Shown here one piece after another: positions 18,046-27,496 of a stretch of 64,000 nucleotides of DNA. The DNA is from WTFY01 sp965220875 (lineage in GTDB: Bacteria > Pseudomonadota > Gammaproteobacteria > UBA4575): NCBI GenBank assembly GCA_965220875.1, contig CBDCRD010000003.1, forward strand, positions 1 through 64,000, in the 5' to 3' direction. The position numbers and the translations under genes were made by a program. Position 1 is the first letter of the stretch; each line of letters opens with the position of its first letter. The notes beneath the pieces were generated by a model that was not told where the DNA came from, searched no databases, and saw nothing but the letters and a program-made list of their open reading frames with translations.

Positions 18046-19910
18046 GGTAAACTCCTTTGGGTTGGATCGATGACACTGGTTGCAAAGAGAAGGGCCACGG
18101 TCGACCCGGGATAAAGTAGAATTTGTGGACCTGTCGGGGCCCTGGCCTGGACATCCGTTGCGACCTGGGTCGCCAGGGCTGATACACCAGCCGCGATAAT
18201 TTGCCTGTCCTCAAGTTGAGAATCCCGCTCCTGATAAACGGCATCGTTTGCCACCACGATCCGTTGACCATCTTCAAGCATGAGTGCTGAAGCCCCAGAT
18301 ACAAATGCCAGCAGGGCCGTCGGCCCATAACGCTGCAAGACTCGCGGCCGCAGTATGGAGCGCGTGAGATTTTCGCCCGTCCAGGGTGACAGTCCATAGG
18401 CTGCCACGGGTTGGGATGATCCGTCGGGCAGAACCAGAGTCTGAAACTCAAGGGACAAACCACCACTCGCCAAATTGGGCGTAAACTGGCCAAGTACCCG
18501 GGCACCCTGCAAGGGATGCTCGATGATTTCGGCAACCGCCACACCCGGTTGATCAGAATTCAGGCCATTGACCATTTCCGCATGAATGACCGTACCGGCG
18601 GCCAGAAGATATGTTTCCCCCACCTGATCGAAAGGCGGATACGGATCAGCTGATCCAATACCTTGTGGATACACCGGAGGGGGCGGTGTTGAAATCACGT
18701 CGGCCGTGGAGGACGTATTGGCAAAATGTCCATTACCCGAAAAGGGATCAGGGATGCCGGGAGTAAGAAAAGATTGGGGTGGCAAAATACCGTTGCCACT
18801 CGAAAGGACACCAGGGAAATCAGGGTCTGTCACTTCTCTCCCCGACGGCAGGCGGGAGTGCAACGAACCCTCATCATTCTGCTGGCCAAACCGACCGCTA
18901 CGCATTGTCGGCACCGGGATTTTTGTCAATTCACGCAAGGTATCAAGAACGGAATTACTGCCCGGAACGGATGGACCGGGTTGGGTTGGCGATGGGCGTT
19001 CGTTGTAAAACAGGCTGTCCGCATAGGTCGATGGTGGCAAGGATTCCGGTGTAGAGGATGTCACCCCATCCAATGGTTGCAGGATCACATCACCGGCTGG
19101 AACCGGGCTTTCAGGTGCGAATGTGATGGTGCCTGCTGGCGCCTCCGACAGGAGGTTCTGCCCTTGTTCTTCGTTCTCAGCATAGGGTTGAGTGTCGTTT
19201 TCCCCAAGCAGGGAAGGTTGTGTCACGTCAGGCTGGTCCAGGCTGGTCGGAACGGATTCCGTCGTGGCCACAAAAGAGCGTTCCTCAAGTTCGGCCCGAT
19301 CGGCCTCACGGTCATTGTAGATACTCAACGTCTCCTGATACTGGGGGCTGGTCTGTTGAACTTCACCACCTGGGGTATCATCAAGGGCTGGTGCCGGTTG
19401 TTGCCGGACAAGTTGCTCGTCGGATGTGGGCGCGCGAAATAAGGTGTAACCCAGAAAGATGATGCTCAGCAGGATCAGAAGGGCACCTGTTCCCCGTATG
19501 AATGGACGGCGCCAGAGATGCGCAAGACCACGCTGGGATTTTCCAGCCTCCTGCTGTTCGACTGGACCGGGAGCATCTTCCTGACCCTGACCGTTCGTAT
19601 CAGACAGCCCTCCACCATCACTTTGTGCGGTGGTTTCATTGACAAAATCCGGCTTTTCACCATAAATCAAACTGTCCGGATCACTTTCCGCTTCCCTGGC
19701 AACAGAGGGAAGACCGGATTCGTGCTTTGCCGCTTGATCAGCTTCTCCAGCATGGATGGAGCCCGGGGTCTTGGTGACCACGTCTTCTAACACCAGCTGG
19801 CTGTCGCTATCGGATTCCCGTAAACTGTCCATGGCATCATTGCGGGCGATCTCCTGCAGAAATACAGCTGTTTCCCAAGGATAGGGACTGGGTGGGGAAC
19901 GGCTATTCAT
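18042..19910 (-). CDS. dotG: DotG/IcmE core channel protein (VirB10-like)
   Basis: The 622-residue protein has a cytoplasmic acidic N-terminus (1-135), one transmembrane helix near 138-158 (GTGALLILLSIIFLGYTLF), a long Pro/Ser/Thr-rich periplasmic linker (160-420) and a C-terminal VirB10/TrbI-like domain (about 430-622: YLLAAGTVIHAEMVNGLNSD onward). DotG spans the whole envelope and forms the channel core with DotH, DotC and DotD. Length is close to R64 TraO and shorter than Legionella DotG, which has an extra repeat region. ATGA overlaps join it to dotH and dotF. Confidence 0.9.
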   Translation of the reverse strand: MNSRSPPSPYPWETAVFLQEIARNDAMDSLRESDSDSQLVLEDVVTKTPGSIHAGEADQAAKHESGLPSVAREAESDPDSLIYGEKPDFVNETTAQSDGGGLSDTNGQGQEDAPGPVEQQEAGKSQRGLAHLWRRPFIRGTGALLILLSIIFLGYTLFRAPTSDEQLVRQQPAPALDDTPGGEVQQTSPQYQETLSIYNDREADRAELEERSFVATTESVPTSLDQPDVTQPSLLGENDTQPYAENEEQGQNLLSEAPAGTITFAPESPVPAGDVILQPLDGVTSSTPESLPPSTYADSLFYNERPSPTQPGPSVPGSNSVLDTLRELTKIPVPTMRSGRFGQQNDEGSLHSRLPSGREVTDPDFPGVLSSGNGILPPQSFLTPGIPDPFSGNGHFANTSSTADVISTPPPPVYPQGIGSADPYPPFDQVGETYLLAAGTVIHAEMVNGLNSDQPGVAVAEIIEHPLQGARVLGQFTPNLASGGLSLEFQTLVLPDGSSQPVAAYGLSPWTGENLTRSILRPRVLQRYGPTALLAFVSGASALMLEDGQRIVVANDAVYQERDSQLEDRQIIAAGVSALATQVATDVQARAPTGPQILLYPGSTVALLFATSVIDPTQRSLP

Positions 19911-20779
19911 GACAAATCAACCTGGGCCGCCATGGTCCGTTCATTGACAAAAAACACCATGGTGGAAATTCTTGGCAAGCGGTAAACCCTGATTTCACCC
20001 AGCACCAGGACCTCTTCAAATTGTGGTGACAGCATCACCCACGGTGTTCGCACCCACATGGTTGTCCCATTGCTCCAGACGTCAATATTCGGAACACCTG
20101 AAACAACCAGCTTGTGCGTTGTGGCAGGAATATCAACACCTGAAATAAAGGGCAGCATGGCACGATCCCCTGCCCTTGGTGGTTCAATCAACTGATGCCC
20201 CAATATCGGTCGAGCCAGGGGACCCTCTCCCAACACCTGAATGTCATAACGAAAGTGAACTCTCGCAAGACTGACCTCCAGTTTCAGAATCACTGGTCGT
20301 GCCTCATCCTGGAGGTGGACAATCAGATTGGTCCATCCGGCAACCCTTTTTGGCGCGACGGTCAGATAACTGGCGGCTTCACCATCGGTACTCAATTGGG
20401 TTATGTCATAACCGGCGCCATCACCAACTGTGAATCCATCAAGCGGCCAGGGTTGGCCGGTTGCATCAACAAAAACAATAATGGTTGCGATGCCTGGTGA
20501 TAGGATTATGGTCGGGGATTCCGTACCGGCATCAAGTGAAACAATATCTGCTACCGATTCAGCCTGAAGGGGTTGGCGGTCATTGACGGCAATTCTGTTC
20601 TTCTCCAGTTTTTCCTGAAAATCATCAATGTCTTCAGGGGCAAGCGGTAACAATTCCTCTTCGGCCTCTGTCAGGCGTGGATCCTTGCCACCCGGCACGG
20701 ATTGCTGGGCGGTCAAAGTGCTCCCAAGCATCATGACCAAGATGGTCTTGAGGAACATGCTCTTCACATCGGGTCTCAT
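19907..20779 (-). CDS. dotH: DotH/IcmK outer-membrane core protein
   Basis: The start at 20779 overlaps the dotI stop as ATGA and gives a signal peptide (FLKTILVMMLGSTLTAQQ). The 290-residue protein carries the typical DotH/TraN sequence: SPGIATIIVFVDATGQPWPL (about 95-115), a beta-rich C-terminal domain and NIDVWSNGTTMWVRTPWVM. DotH is placed in the outer membrane by DotC and DotD and forms the ring of the type IVB channel. Flanked by dotI and dotG, the same order as IcmL-K-E in Legionella and TraM-N-O in R64. Confidence 0.92.
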   Translation of the reverse strand: MRPDVKSMFLKTILVMMLGSTLTAQQSVPGGKDPRLTEAEEELLPLAPEDIDDFQEKLEKNRIAVNDRQPLQAESVADIVSLDAGTESPTIILSPGIATIIVFVDATGQPWPLDGFTVGDGAGYDITQLSTDGEAASYLTVAPKRVAGWTNLIVHLQDEARPVILKLEVSLARVHFRYDIQVLGEGPLARPILGHQLIEPPRAGDRAMLPFISGVDIPATTHKLVVSGVPNIDVWSNGTTMWVRTPWVMLSPQFEEVLVLGEIRVYRLPRISTMVFFVNERTMAAQVDLS

Positions 20780-21477
20780 CGGTTTGACCTGGTAATCATT
20801 CTTTGAATGGCGACTCCCCATTCGTTTTTCCAGGTCGGAATACGGGTTATATCAATCTGAACAATCAAATCCTGCACCTGGCTTTCCTCCGAAGACTGGT
20901 AGGTCATGACCAGAGGAATTTGAACCCTCCACATATAACTGTCGGTCCGTGAGGAACTGCTGAGGCCCTGATCAATAATCACACCCCCATTTGCCACCGC
21001 AGTGGTTGTCATTCGACGGTTGATAACAAGTTTCAGGTTGCCAGAGGAATTCAATGCCTCGACAAAGGCCTGGTATCCCTCATCGGTAAAATAATCCCTG
21101 ACTTCGGTCAGCTGCTGGCGGTAATTGGCAAAATCAAACGTATTGGACCGGGTTACAGCCTGCGTTGCAAAATGAAGGATCTGGGCTGTCCCCAAATGAG
21201 GTTCATCTAAGGGCACCAGCGGAATGAGTTCGCCGTTGGTTCGTGTCGCAAAATAGACCGGATCCGGTTTCTGAAACAGGAGCCAGAGAGCTGCCGACAG
21301 GGCAATGACACTCACTCCACCCGTCAACAGAACAGTCATCGCGAGCCAGTGTACAGCCTGAATCATTTGTTGTCGTGATTGCAGGACAAGCCCGGCACTT
21401 TCCGTATCAGGCAAGCGGGGGGTGGTTGCCGGCCGGGACTTTTTGCCAGTTCCAATGAGGGCCATAATTCGCTTCAT
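20776..21477 (-). CDS. dotI: DotI/IcmL inner-membrane protein
   Basis: From the ATG at 21477 (overlapping the primase stop) the protein has 233 residues: a short cytoplasmic tail, one membrane helix (about 50-72, MTVLLTGGVSVIALSAALWL), and a periplasmic domain with PVYFATRTNGELIPLVPLDEP and SYMWRVQIPLVMTYQ. These are typical of DotI/IcmL and R64 TraM, a NTF2-like/VirB8-like fold. It forms part of the inner-membrane complex and links to the coupling machinery. Confidence 0.92.
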   Translation of the reverse strand: MKRIMALIGTGKKSRPATTPRLPDTESAGLVLQSRQQMIQAVHWLAMTVLLTGGVSVIALSAALWLLFQKPDPVYFATRTNGELIPLVPLDEPHLGTAQILHFATQAVTRSNTFDFANYRQQLTEVRDYFTDEGYQAFVEALNSSGNLKLVINRRMTTTAVANGGVIIDQGLSSSSRTDSYMWRVQIPLVMTYQSSEESQVQDLIVQIDITRIPTWKNEWGVAIQRMITRSNR

Positions 21478-22751
21478 GCATCCCTCCATGGTGTTGGCCA
21501 CTCCTGCCGTGATGCCCTGGCCAATTGCCGGTGGACCCATGGTCCTGCATCAGGTCGCAAATCAGCAAGATCAAATCCCTGAGGCCAGGTTGGACATGGC
21601 CAGACGATTTCCAGCCGGCAGCGTATGCGGGAATCACCATCATGACCGAACGCTTGCTCCAGACACTGGGTAATTTTTGTGGCAAAGCCCATCGCGGGAT
21701 TGTGCCCATGAGTGATCACATCGGCATCAGGCCAGATGACAATCCGCATCGGTTCCGTTGCAGTGGGCATGACGGATTGCCAACTCTCCACAACATCCTT
21801 CCATTGGGCAGACTGGACAGCTTTACCGCCCCCGAGGGCTGTGAGGACACACCAGTCTGGGGTCAGCATTTCCTGGCCAACCTCACAGGTCCTCTCACCT
21901 TCAACGATCAGGATTCTGAGGGTAGAACGCACCCGTTGCCTGACTTCAACTTTATGAATGCCCAAATTCTCGGCCCCGAAGAGCGGTGTTTTTTGCCCAG
22001 TGGGCCAGCCGGTCAAGACCCACCCCGACCTGTCGCCATGCGAAGTGATCAGGGAGCGCCAGGTCAGGCGATAAAATCGCTTGGTTCTCTCTGCATGCGC
22101 ATTGCACCGACCAACCAACATCACGGGTTGGGATTTCATGTCTCGATAGACATGCCAATGATCGGCCTGAAGGGAATGCCAGCGTTTACGAACGGGATGC
22201 CAGGCTGAAAGTGTGTCGCCATCACAAGGTATTTCGTTTGGGGGCGGGTTCATCAGTTCCCCAAAACCGGTGGACTCCCGCCGGGTGACTTTAGGTGTAT
22301 AATCCTGTGTCCCAGGAGTGTTGATGTGTTTTTTGGTGGGACAAGACATTTCAGCACCCGTACCAGGAAGATGGACAGGGGGCAGATTCACAACCTCAGC
22401 CAGCCAGAAGGTGGCCTCGGCGAGTGTGCAATTCTGTATTTTTCGAATGAAATCGATGGCACTTCCCTGGGCATTGCAATTGGTCGAATGACAGTAAAAA
22501 CGTTTATCACCCGGCAAGATGGACATGCTTGGCGTTCGGTCGTCGTGAAACGGGCAACATCCCATACCACCACCGCTTGCGGTCGGCTTGATGGCACGAC
22601 CGGTCAGAAGACTGTAGACCTCGGTCATCGATGACTGGGCAGCAAGTTTGCCCCAGTAATCCTGCCATCCCTCGTAGCCCGCCTTGCGGGCTCTTCTGTC
22701 CCAAAAACCTTCCCTGGTGGTGGACATCCTTTGCTTTACCGATACACGCAT
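21474..22751 (-). CDS. CHC2 zinc-finger DNA primase
   Basis: The N-terminus has a DnaG-type zinc finger (about 60-105): CCPFHDDRTPSMSI then FYCHSTNC. The C-terminal half contains a Toprim-like core: ILIVEGERTCEVG (near 285) and IVIWPDADV (near 345). The 425-residue length is shorter than DnaG and no helicase-binding domain is seen. A primase within the transfer operon suggests it primes second-strand synthesis after conjugation, as Sog does for R64. It follows the GcrA-like gene by eight bases and overlaps dotI. A second primase is encoded in the replication module. Confidence 0.85.
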   Translation of the reverse strand: MRVSVKQRMSTTREGFWDRRARKAGYEGWQDYWGKLAAQSSMTEVYSLLTGRAIKPTASGGGMGCCPFHDDRTPSMSILPGDKRFYCHSTNCNAQGSAIDFIRKIQNCTLAEATFWLAEVVNLPPVHLPGTGAEMSCPTKKHINTPGTQDYTPKVTRRESTGFGELMNPPPNEIPCDGDTLSAWHPVRKRWHSLQADHWHVYRDMKSQPVMLVGRCNAHAERTKRFYRLTWRSLITSHGDRSGWVLTGWPTGQKTPLFGAENLGIHKVEVRQRVRSTLRILIVEGERTCEVGQEMLTPDWCVLTALGGGKAVQSAQWKDVVESWQSVMPTATEPMRIVIWPDADVITHGHNPAMGFATKITQCLEQAFGHDGDSRIRCRLEIVWPCPTWPQGFDLADLRPDAGPWVHRQLARASRQEWPTPWRDA

Positions 22752-22758
22752 AACCTGA

Positions 22759-23085
22759 CTACTCCCCCCTGGAACGGCCCAGTCTGATGGTCATGCCGCT
22801 GTCATCCCAGTCAGCCTTTTTCTTGCACTCCCGGCAAATGCGATTGAAGGGATCCGTACTCGGAAACACCTCACCACAGGCTAGGCAGGGCCGGGGCACC
22901 GTCTTGACCGGACCGTTTTTGTTCGGCCTCAACATTCCCATACGGCTGAGCTTGGTTACCACAGCCAGTTCAGTCCGTTCCATGACCTCAGCAATTTCCC
23001 TGTTGCTTTTGCCCTCAAGCCAGAGAGTCATCAGAAGGGATTTTTCCTGACGGGTCCATAAGGGCTTGGAACTTTTCACGGTCAT
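22759..23085 (-). CDS. GcrA-like HTH and zinc-ribbon protein
   Basis: The 108-residue protein begins with a SANT/GcrA-like helix-turn-helix (PLWTRQEKSLLMTLWLEGKS, then NREIAEVMERTELAVVTKLS). A zinc ribbon follows at about 67-88 (CLACGEVF, then RICRECKKK). The layout resembles GcrA-type regulators and small phage/plasmid regulators of alphaproteobacteria. It overlaps the end of dotM by ATGA, so it is made with the secretion machine. It is a candidate for the regulator of the shared intergenic motifs in this element. Confidence 0.7.
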   Translation of the reverse strand: MTVKSSKPLWTRQEKSLLMTLWLEGKSNREIAEVMERTELAVVTKLSRMGMLRPNKNGPVKTVPRPCLACGEVFPSTDPFNRICRECKKKADWDDSGMTIRLGRSRGE

Positions 23086-24440
23086 GGGTTGACCCCTCCG
23101 GTGGACGGGTTTTGGGACCAGAAGTGCCCTGGAACCTCCCGATCGCCCGGTTTTTGCCTGGTTTTCCGGGCTCGAATCCTTTCGGGTGATTGATCCAGAT
23201 AATCATAGACAATCGCTTCACTCGCCCGTCGGACCCTCGGAACAGCCAGCGGCATGGCCAATTGCCGTTCAGCCAGATGATGAGCCAGAATACCGGAAGA
23301 TTCCACAAAGACAGCATGGCTCCCCAGCGATGAGATGGTGTACCACAAAGCTCGATCAACAGTTTTCAACCACTGGTACCGGGCCGATGGCCAGACTCCC
23401 TTTCCTTCCCGACACCGGATCCAGGTTTCCGCCAGAACAGTTGATACCCAGAAATGGTGCACGGATATTTGGGCAATCCTCTCCGTGTGTCCGCTCAGGA
23501 TGGTCTCCACCTGAACCCGGATGTCTTTACGCTTTGCCATCAGGACCGAAAAGTCCCTGCCCTGATCGGGCATTGCCATCATGTTCATCAGAGCGTCCGT
23601 CAATCGTTCGGCAGCACTGGTTTGTCCTCCATCAATCAGTACAAGAACCGCCAGCAAGGCTTGTTCGTGTGGTTGAAGACCTTCCCATCCAATCCATTTC
23701 CGCCCCAGTTGACGCGCCAGCAGCACATCAACTGTAACCATCAGATCAACTTCATCCCGATTGATCCCATGCGCCGCGAGCCATTCTTCCGGACGCAAGG
23801 CCCGGCCAAACGGAGGGGGTTGGTAGGGGGGATCAATCGTCGGGAGAAGCCAGCTTCCGGAGAGAGTTCTGTCCTGTCTGGGGAAAGCACCCTGATGCCT
23901 GTTAAATATCGTTTGCCAGTGGTCGTAGCTGTTACGCGTTCGTGCAATCTGGTCATCCGGTACCGCTGTTTCCGGCTCCCTGGCAGGATTGACTTTGGTC
24001 AGCCAGTTGGCACAACTCCATATCCCTCCAAGAGCCCTGATGGCCGATTCGAGATCATGCCGCTGCCGAAAGATTACATCCGGTCGAAGCCTGGAGCTGC
24101 CCAGGTAGGCCAACACCAGGGAGGGAAGGACGAGAAGAGCCAGGCAACGCCCACCAATCGTCATGACCGGTATAAAATAATCATGGATGTTATGCCATGG
24201 TTCCCTAGTCAGTAGATTCCAGACCTCCATGACCAGAAGGAGTGGCCCCATGGAAATGTCCAGCCAGGATAATACGGTTGCAAGCATCACGAAGGGGGAT
24301 ACAGACATCAGGGCAAGGGCAAAACCCAGAAAGATGATGCTCTCTCGCCACCAAAACCACAGACCGGCCGCGCCTGCGATCACGATTCCGATGATGAGAA
24401 GGGTATCCAGGGAACTGTCTCGCTGATTGTAACCCGTCAT
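23082..24440 (-). CDS. dotM: DotM/IcmP coupling-complex protein
   Basis: Three hydrophobic segments lie in the first 115 residues. The cytoplasmic domain ends with the DotM signature: HHFWVSTVLAETWIRCREGK, WLKTVDRALWYTISSLG and FVESSGILAHHLAER, which match the family pattern of DotM/IcmP and R64 TrbA. DotM joins DotL and DotN in the coupling complex and binds some substrates in Legionella. It lies between dotO and the GcrA-like gene with ATGA overlaps on both sides. Confidence 0.9.
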   Translation of the reverse strand: MTGYNQRDSSLDTLLIIGIVIAGAAGLWFWWRESIIFLGFALALMSVSPFVMLATVLSWLDISMGPLLLVMEVWNLLTREPWHNIHDYFIPVMTIGGRCLALLVLPSLVLAYLGSSRLRPDVIFRQRHDLESAIRALGGIWSCANWLTKVNPAREPETAVPDDQIARTRNSYDHWQTIFNRHQGAFPRQDRTLSGSWLLPTIDPPYQPPPFGRALRPEEWLAAHGINRDEVDLMVTVDVLLARQLGRKWIGWEGLQPHEQALLAVLVLIDGGQTSAAERLTDALMNMMAMPDQGRDFSVLMAKRKDIRVQVETILSGHTERIAQISVHHFWVSTVLAETWIRCREGKGVWPSARYQWLKTVDRALWYTISSLGSHAVFVESSGILAHHLAERQLAMPLAVPRVRRASEAIVYDYLDQSPERIRARKTRQKPGDREVPGHFWSQNPSTGGVNP

Positions 24441-27400
24441 TCGATTGCCTCGCTCCCATCCATCAATTCGGCAGCCAGTTCCGGAATGACCGCGTGACGA
24501 CGGGCACTGTCCGTGAGGCGGTTTTGGCGACGTGTAATTTCGGACCGTGCGGATCCTCCCGGAAATTTTTCACCCAGAACACGGCGTGCGATGTTACCAC
24601 CCACGCGATTGGTCAGTATCTGTCGTAGGGCCATATCCTCGGCCGTGGTTGAATAGGCCCATATTTCGGACGGAGGCAAACGGTTAACCAGCAATTGGCG
24701 TACGGAACCTTTTCTGGTCTGTAAAACGACATAGAGATTCGAGCCCTTGCGGGTCGGCGGACCGAGCTGATGGCGAATGATGTCCGCCTCCTCATCGTTC
24801 AGCCCCATCATGGTCTTGACATTTGTCATTTCGGTATCTGGGTAGGTTGAACAGATCCAGGTTCCCGTTGCCAAGCTCCTGATGGCCCTGGAAAAATCCC
24901 CCAGCAACTGGGACGCCAGGGCAATCTGGACATTGTGCTTGCGTCCTTCCCTGACATCGGTTTCAATCTGAGCAACAATGCCTGGCAAGCCCCCTGTTCG
25001 ATGAAATTCATCATAGCACAGTTTTTTTGGCTGCTGACGGTTGAGGTCGGCCATGGCCAGAAGACGTTTTTTTTGCGAGGAGCGCAGTTGCAGCTCGGTT
25101 ATGTCATCATGATGCAGATAGTAGCCCCGGGTTGTGACATGTCGCGCCAACAGGTACATCAGGGACGATCGTCGTTGCGCCTGTTCGGTTGACCCCCTCC
25201 CAGTCACATCCTGAAGGTCAACCATTTTCAGCCTGGCATTCCCCATGGCAAACCGGGTGGGATGACCGAGCATCGGCCAGGTGGAAACCGCTTCATTGAT
25301 GAGGCGTCCCATGGCCGATAAGGCCTTTTCACCTCCCTCCATCCCCATATCACGATAGGTTGTGCTGATTTCCGGGTTTCGCAATATGACAGGCAGATCC
25401 GTCATGACCGGCACGGCCTGCCGCTGGGCTTCTTCGGCCCAGGTCCACTCTTTCAGATCGCTGAACTGGTCAACCAGTTCCCACCAGGTGGTTTCACGGT
25501 CAACGGTCACCTCACAATCGCCAATCGCCTGGTCCAGTTCAGGATGTGCCCCCTTGATATAGGGTTTGGGAGTGTTTTCATCGGCAAATAATCTGTAGGC
25601 ATCAAGGACCAACTGCCTGATCAGTCCCGACAGTCTGACTGAATCCTCGCCGGCATCAGCCAATAGAATCTGCAGAAAATTGCTTTGGAAGCCCAATTCC
25701 AGGGGGAGAGGTTCACGGCAACCGATTTCCGTATCAAAAATGTTTATGGCCTGGTGAGCGGTGTTGGCAAGTCTTACCATCTTGACCTGATACCTTTTCT
25801 CGGGTGGCAGGGCATCGGTGACCAGCTCGATCAGACCGGAACTTGAGGCACCGACATCAATGATGCTGACCATCGGCAGAAGATCCGATCCCGAAGCGGA
25901 GGGGTTGGCGGCCAGCAGCGCCCCAAGATTCAGGGTATTCAAAAGGACAGACTTACCACTCCCCGGTGTCCCAACGATCAGATCACACCAGCTGTCCTGA
26001 AGATTTGAGGCCGACTGGTAGGGCCAAAGCCGACCATCTGGCGTGAGTAGGGTCACCGATCCGTCGGTCCAGGGTGAAACCGGCCGATTGAGAGGCAATA
26101 AGGCCAGAGCATGAGTCAGGGGCAAGGCCATGGGTGGAGCGGTCGCATTAAGACCATTCCCGGGCATGCTGGCCAAAGTGGTGGCAATCGGATCGCCCGT
26201 CAGCATATCCGTTCGACAATCACCCCACCGTTCAATGGCACGCCGAAGGCTTGTTGTCAGCTTGCGCACGTCGGCAAGATTGGTTTGGGTACTCCAGAGA
26301 GCAAAACAGACACGCAGTCGGACAATCGTATCGTCCTGCCCGTCGATCGCTTCCAGATCACGAAACGCATCCCTGATACGACTGTTGTGATGGCGCGACA
26401 GAAAGGTAAAAATTTCGGAAACGGTTCGTTTAAGGATCTGCCCCTGAAAGCCCTTGGGTTCCAACAGCCAACTCATGCGCCAGCGATAATCCTTGCCATC
26501 ATTGAGACAGTGTTGCAAAAGTTCATTGAAGGGAAGAACCAGTTGTGGCGCCAGAACGAGATCAAAGCCGGTCATGACCTGATTGTCAATAATCAGCAGG
26601 CCGTCCGGATGGGCTGAAATGCTATCCCTGGCGATTTGCAAACCGAGATGTTCCAAACCAAGAAATCCCAAATCCCGTCCTCTGAGATGGGCGGGCGAGG
26701 TCGGATGATAATGCGATGGACACGAACGATAAAAGATATTGGCGTCCAGATCTTTCCGGTCTTCAGATGGTGTGGTGGTGGAACTGGCCATCTCCAGCAG
26801 GCGAGGTGTCCACATCGCAATGTCAGTCGTTGCCCCCGGTATGAGTTCCGATGCAATCACGGCGGCCTGTTCCAAAGCTGTCAGTGGATGGACATCCTGA
26901 TGGATGTCACAAAAAACCTGACGGACGGACTGACAGAAGATTTCATGCCGGTCTTGAAGGGTTTGGGCAATCTGGCCAGGAACCTGACTGGTGGGCATGG
27001 GAAGATGCTCCCCCCTGCTGTCCTGTTTAAGCCTATCGGCAAATTCGGCCTTTTCGGTCCGGCTGATTGCGGATGGATGTGAATAGATGACCAGATAGAC
27101 TGTTTCACCTTCGGCGGAACTCTTCAGCAATTCTTTTCGTTCGGCAAGGACCCCAGCCATATCAAGACCCACATGTGAACACTGGTTCTCCAATCTTTGA
27201 ATCAGCCGGGCAATGTGTGAACTGGCCTGTCGTGTGTCCCGGCTGAAGGTTACCTGAATGGCGTGGCCGGCATCGGTCATCAGATTCGCCAGGGCCGCCC
27301 GCATCCTGGTGACCATTCTGGAGAGTTCCTCGTCATTTCTGGCCGCTAATGTGCCCTGCCAGAGCATGATGCTGACCAAGCCGCCTTCACAGGTGTAAAG

Positions 27401-27496
27401 AGTGGTCTCATTTTCTGCCCCCCGGACCAGAATATGTTGGTCGACAGATCTTTTGCAAACAGTCTCGACAAGCGATGTTACCAGCCTTGCGATCAT
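24437..27496 (-). CDS. dotO: DotO/IcmB (TraU) secretion ATPase
   Basis: The 1019-residue protein has the length of DotO/IcmB and R64 TraU. It has a VirB4-like motor with Walker A VGTPGSGKSVLL near residues 508-519 and Walker B KLCYDEFHRTGG near 830, followed by ALASQLLGDFS. It lacks a signal peptide and clear membrane helices. DotO docks on the inner-membrane face of the channel and recruits DotB. It is coupled to dotN and dotM by ATGA overlaps. Confidence 0.94.
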   Translation of the reverse strand: MIARLVTSLVETVCKRSVDQHILVRGAENETTLYTCEGGLVSIMLWQGTLAARNDEELSRMVTRMRAALANLMTDAGHAIQVTFSRDTRQASSHIARLIQRLENQCSHVGLDMAGVLAERKELLKSSAEGETVYLVIYSHPSAISRTEKAEFADRLKQDSRGEHLPMPTSQVPGQIAQTLQDRHEIFCQSVRQVFCDIHQDVHPLTALEQAAVIASELIPGATTDIAMWTPRLLEMASSTTTPSEDRKDLDANIFYRSCPSHYHPTSPAHLRGRDLGFLGLEHLGLQIARDSISAHPDGLLIIDNQVMTGFDLVLAPQLVLPFNELLQHCLNDGKDYRWRMSWLLEPKGFQGQILKRTVSEIFTFLSRHHNSRIRDAFRDLEAIDGQDDTIVRLRVCFALWSTQTNLADVRKLTTSLRRAIERWGDCRTDMLTGDPIATTLASMPGNGLNATAPPMALPLTHALALLPLNRPVSPWTDGSVTLLTPDGRLWPYQSASNLQDSWCDLIVGTPGSGKSVLLNTLNLGALLAANPSASGSDLLPMVSIIDVGASSSGLIELVTDALPPEKRYQVKMVRLANTAHQAINIFDTEIGCREPLPLELGFQSNFLQILLADAGEDSVRLSGLIRQLVLDAYRLFADENTPKPYIKGAHPELDQAIGDCEVTVDRETTWWELVDQFSDLKEWTWAEEAQRQAVPVMTDLPVILRNPEISTTYRDMGMEGGEKALSAMGRLINEAVSTWPMLGHPTRFAMGNARLKMVDLQDVTGRGSTEQAQRRSSLMYLLARHVTTRGYYLHHDDITELQLRSSQKKRLLAMADLNRQQPKKLCYDEFHRTGGLPGIVAQIETDVREGRKHNVQIALASQLLGDFSRAIRSLATGTWICSTYPDTEMTNVKTMMGLNDEEADIIRHQLGPPTRKGSNLYVVLQTRKGSVRQLLVNRLPPSEIWAYSTTAEDMALRQILTNRVGGNIARRVLGEKFPGGSARSEITRRQNRLTDSARRHAVIPELAAELMDGSEAIE

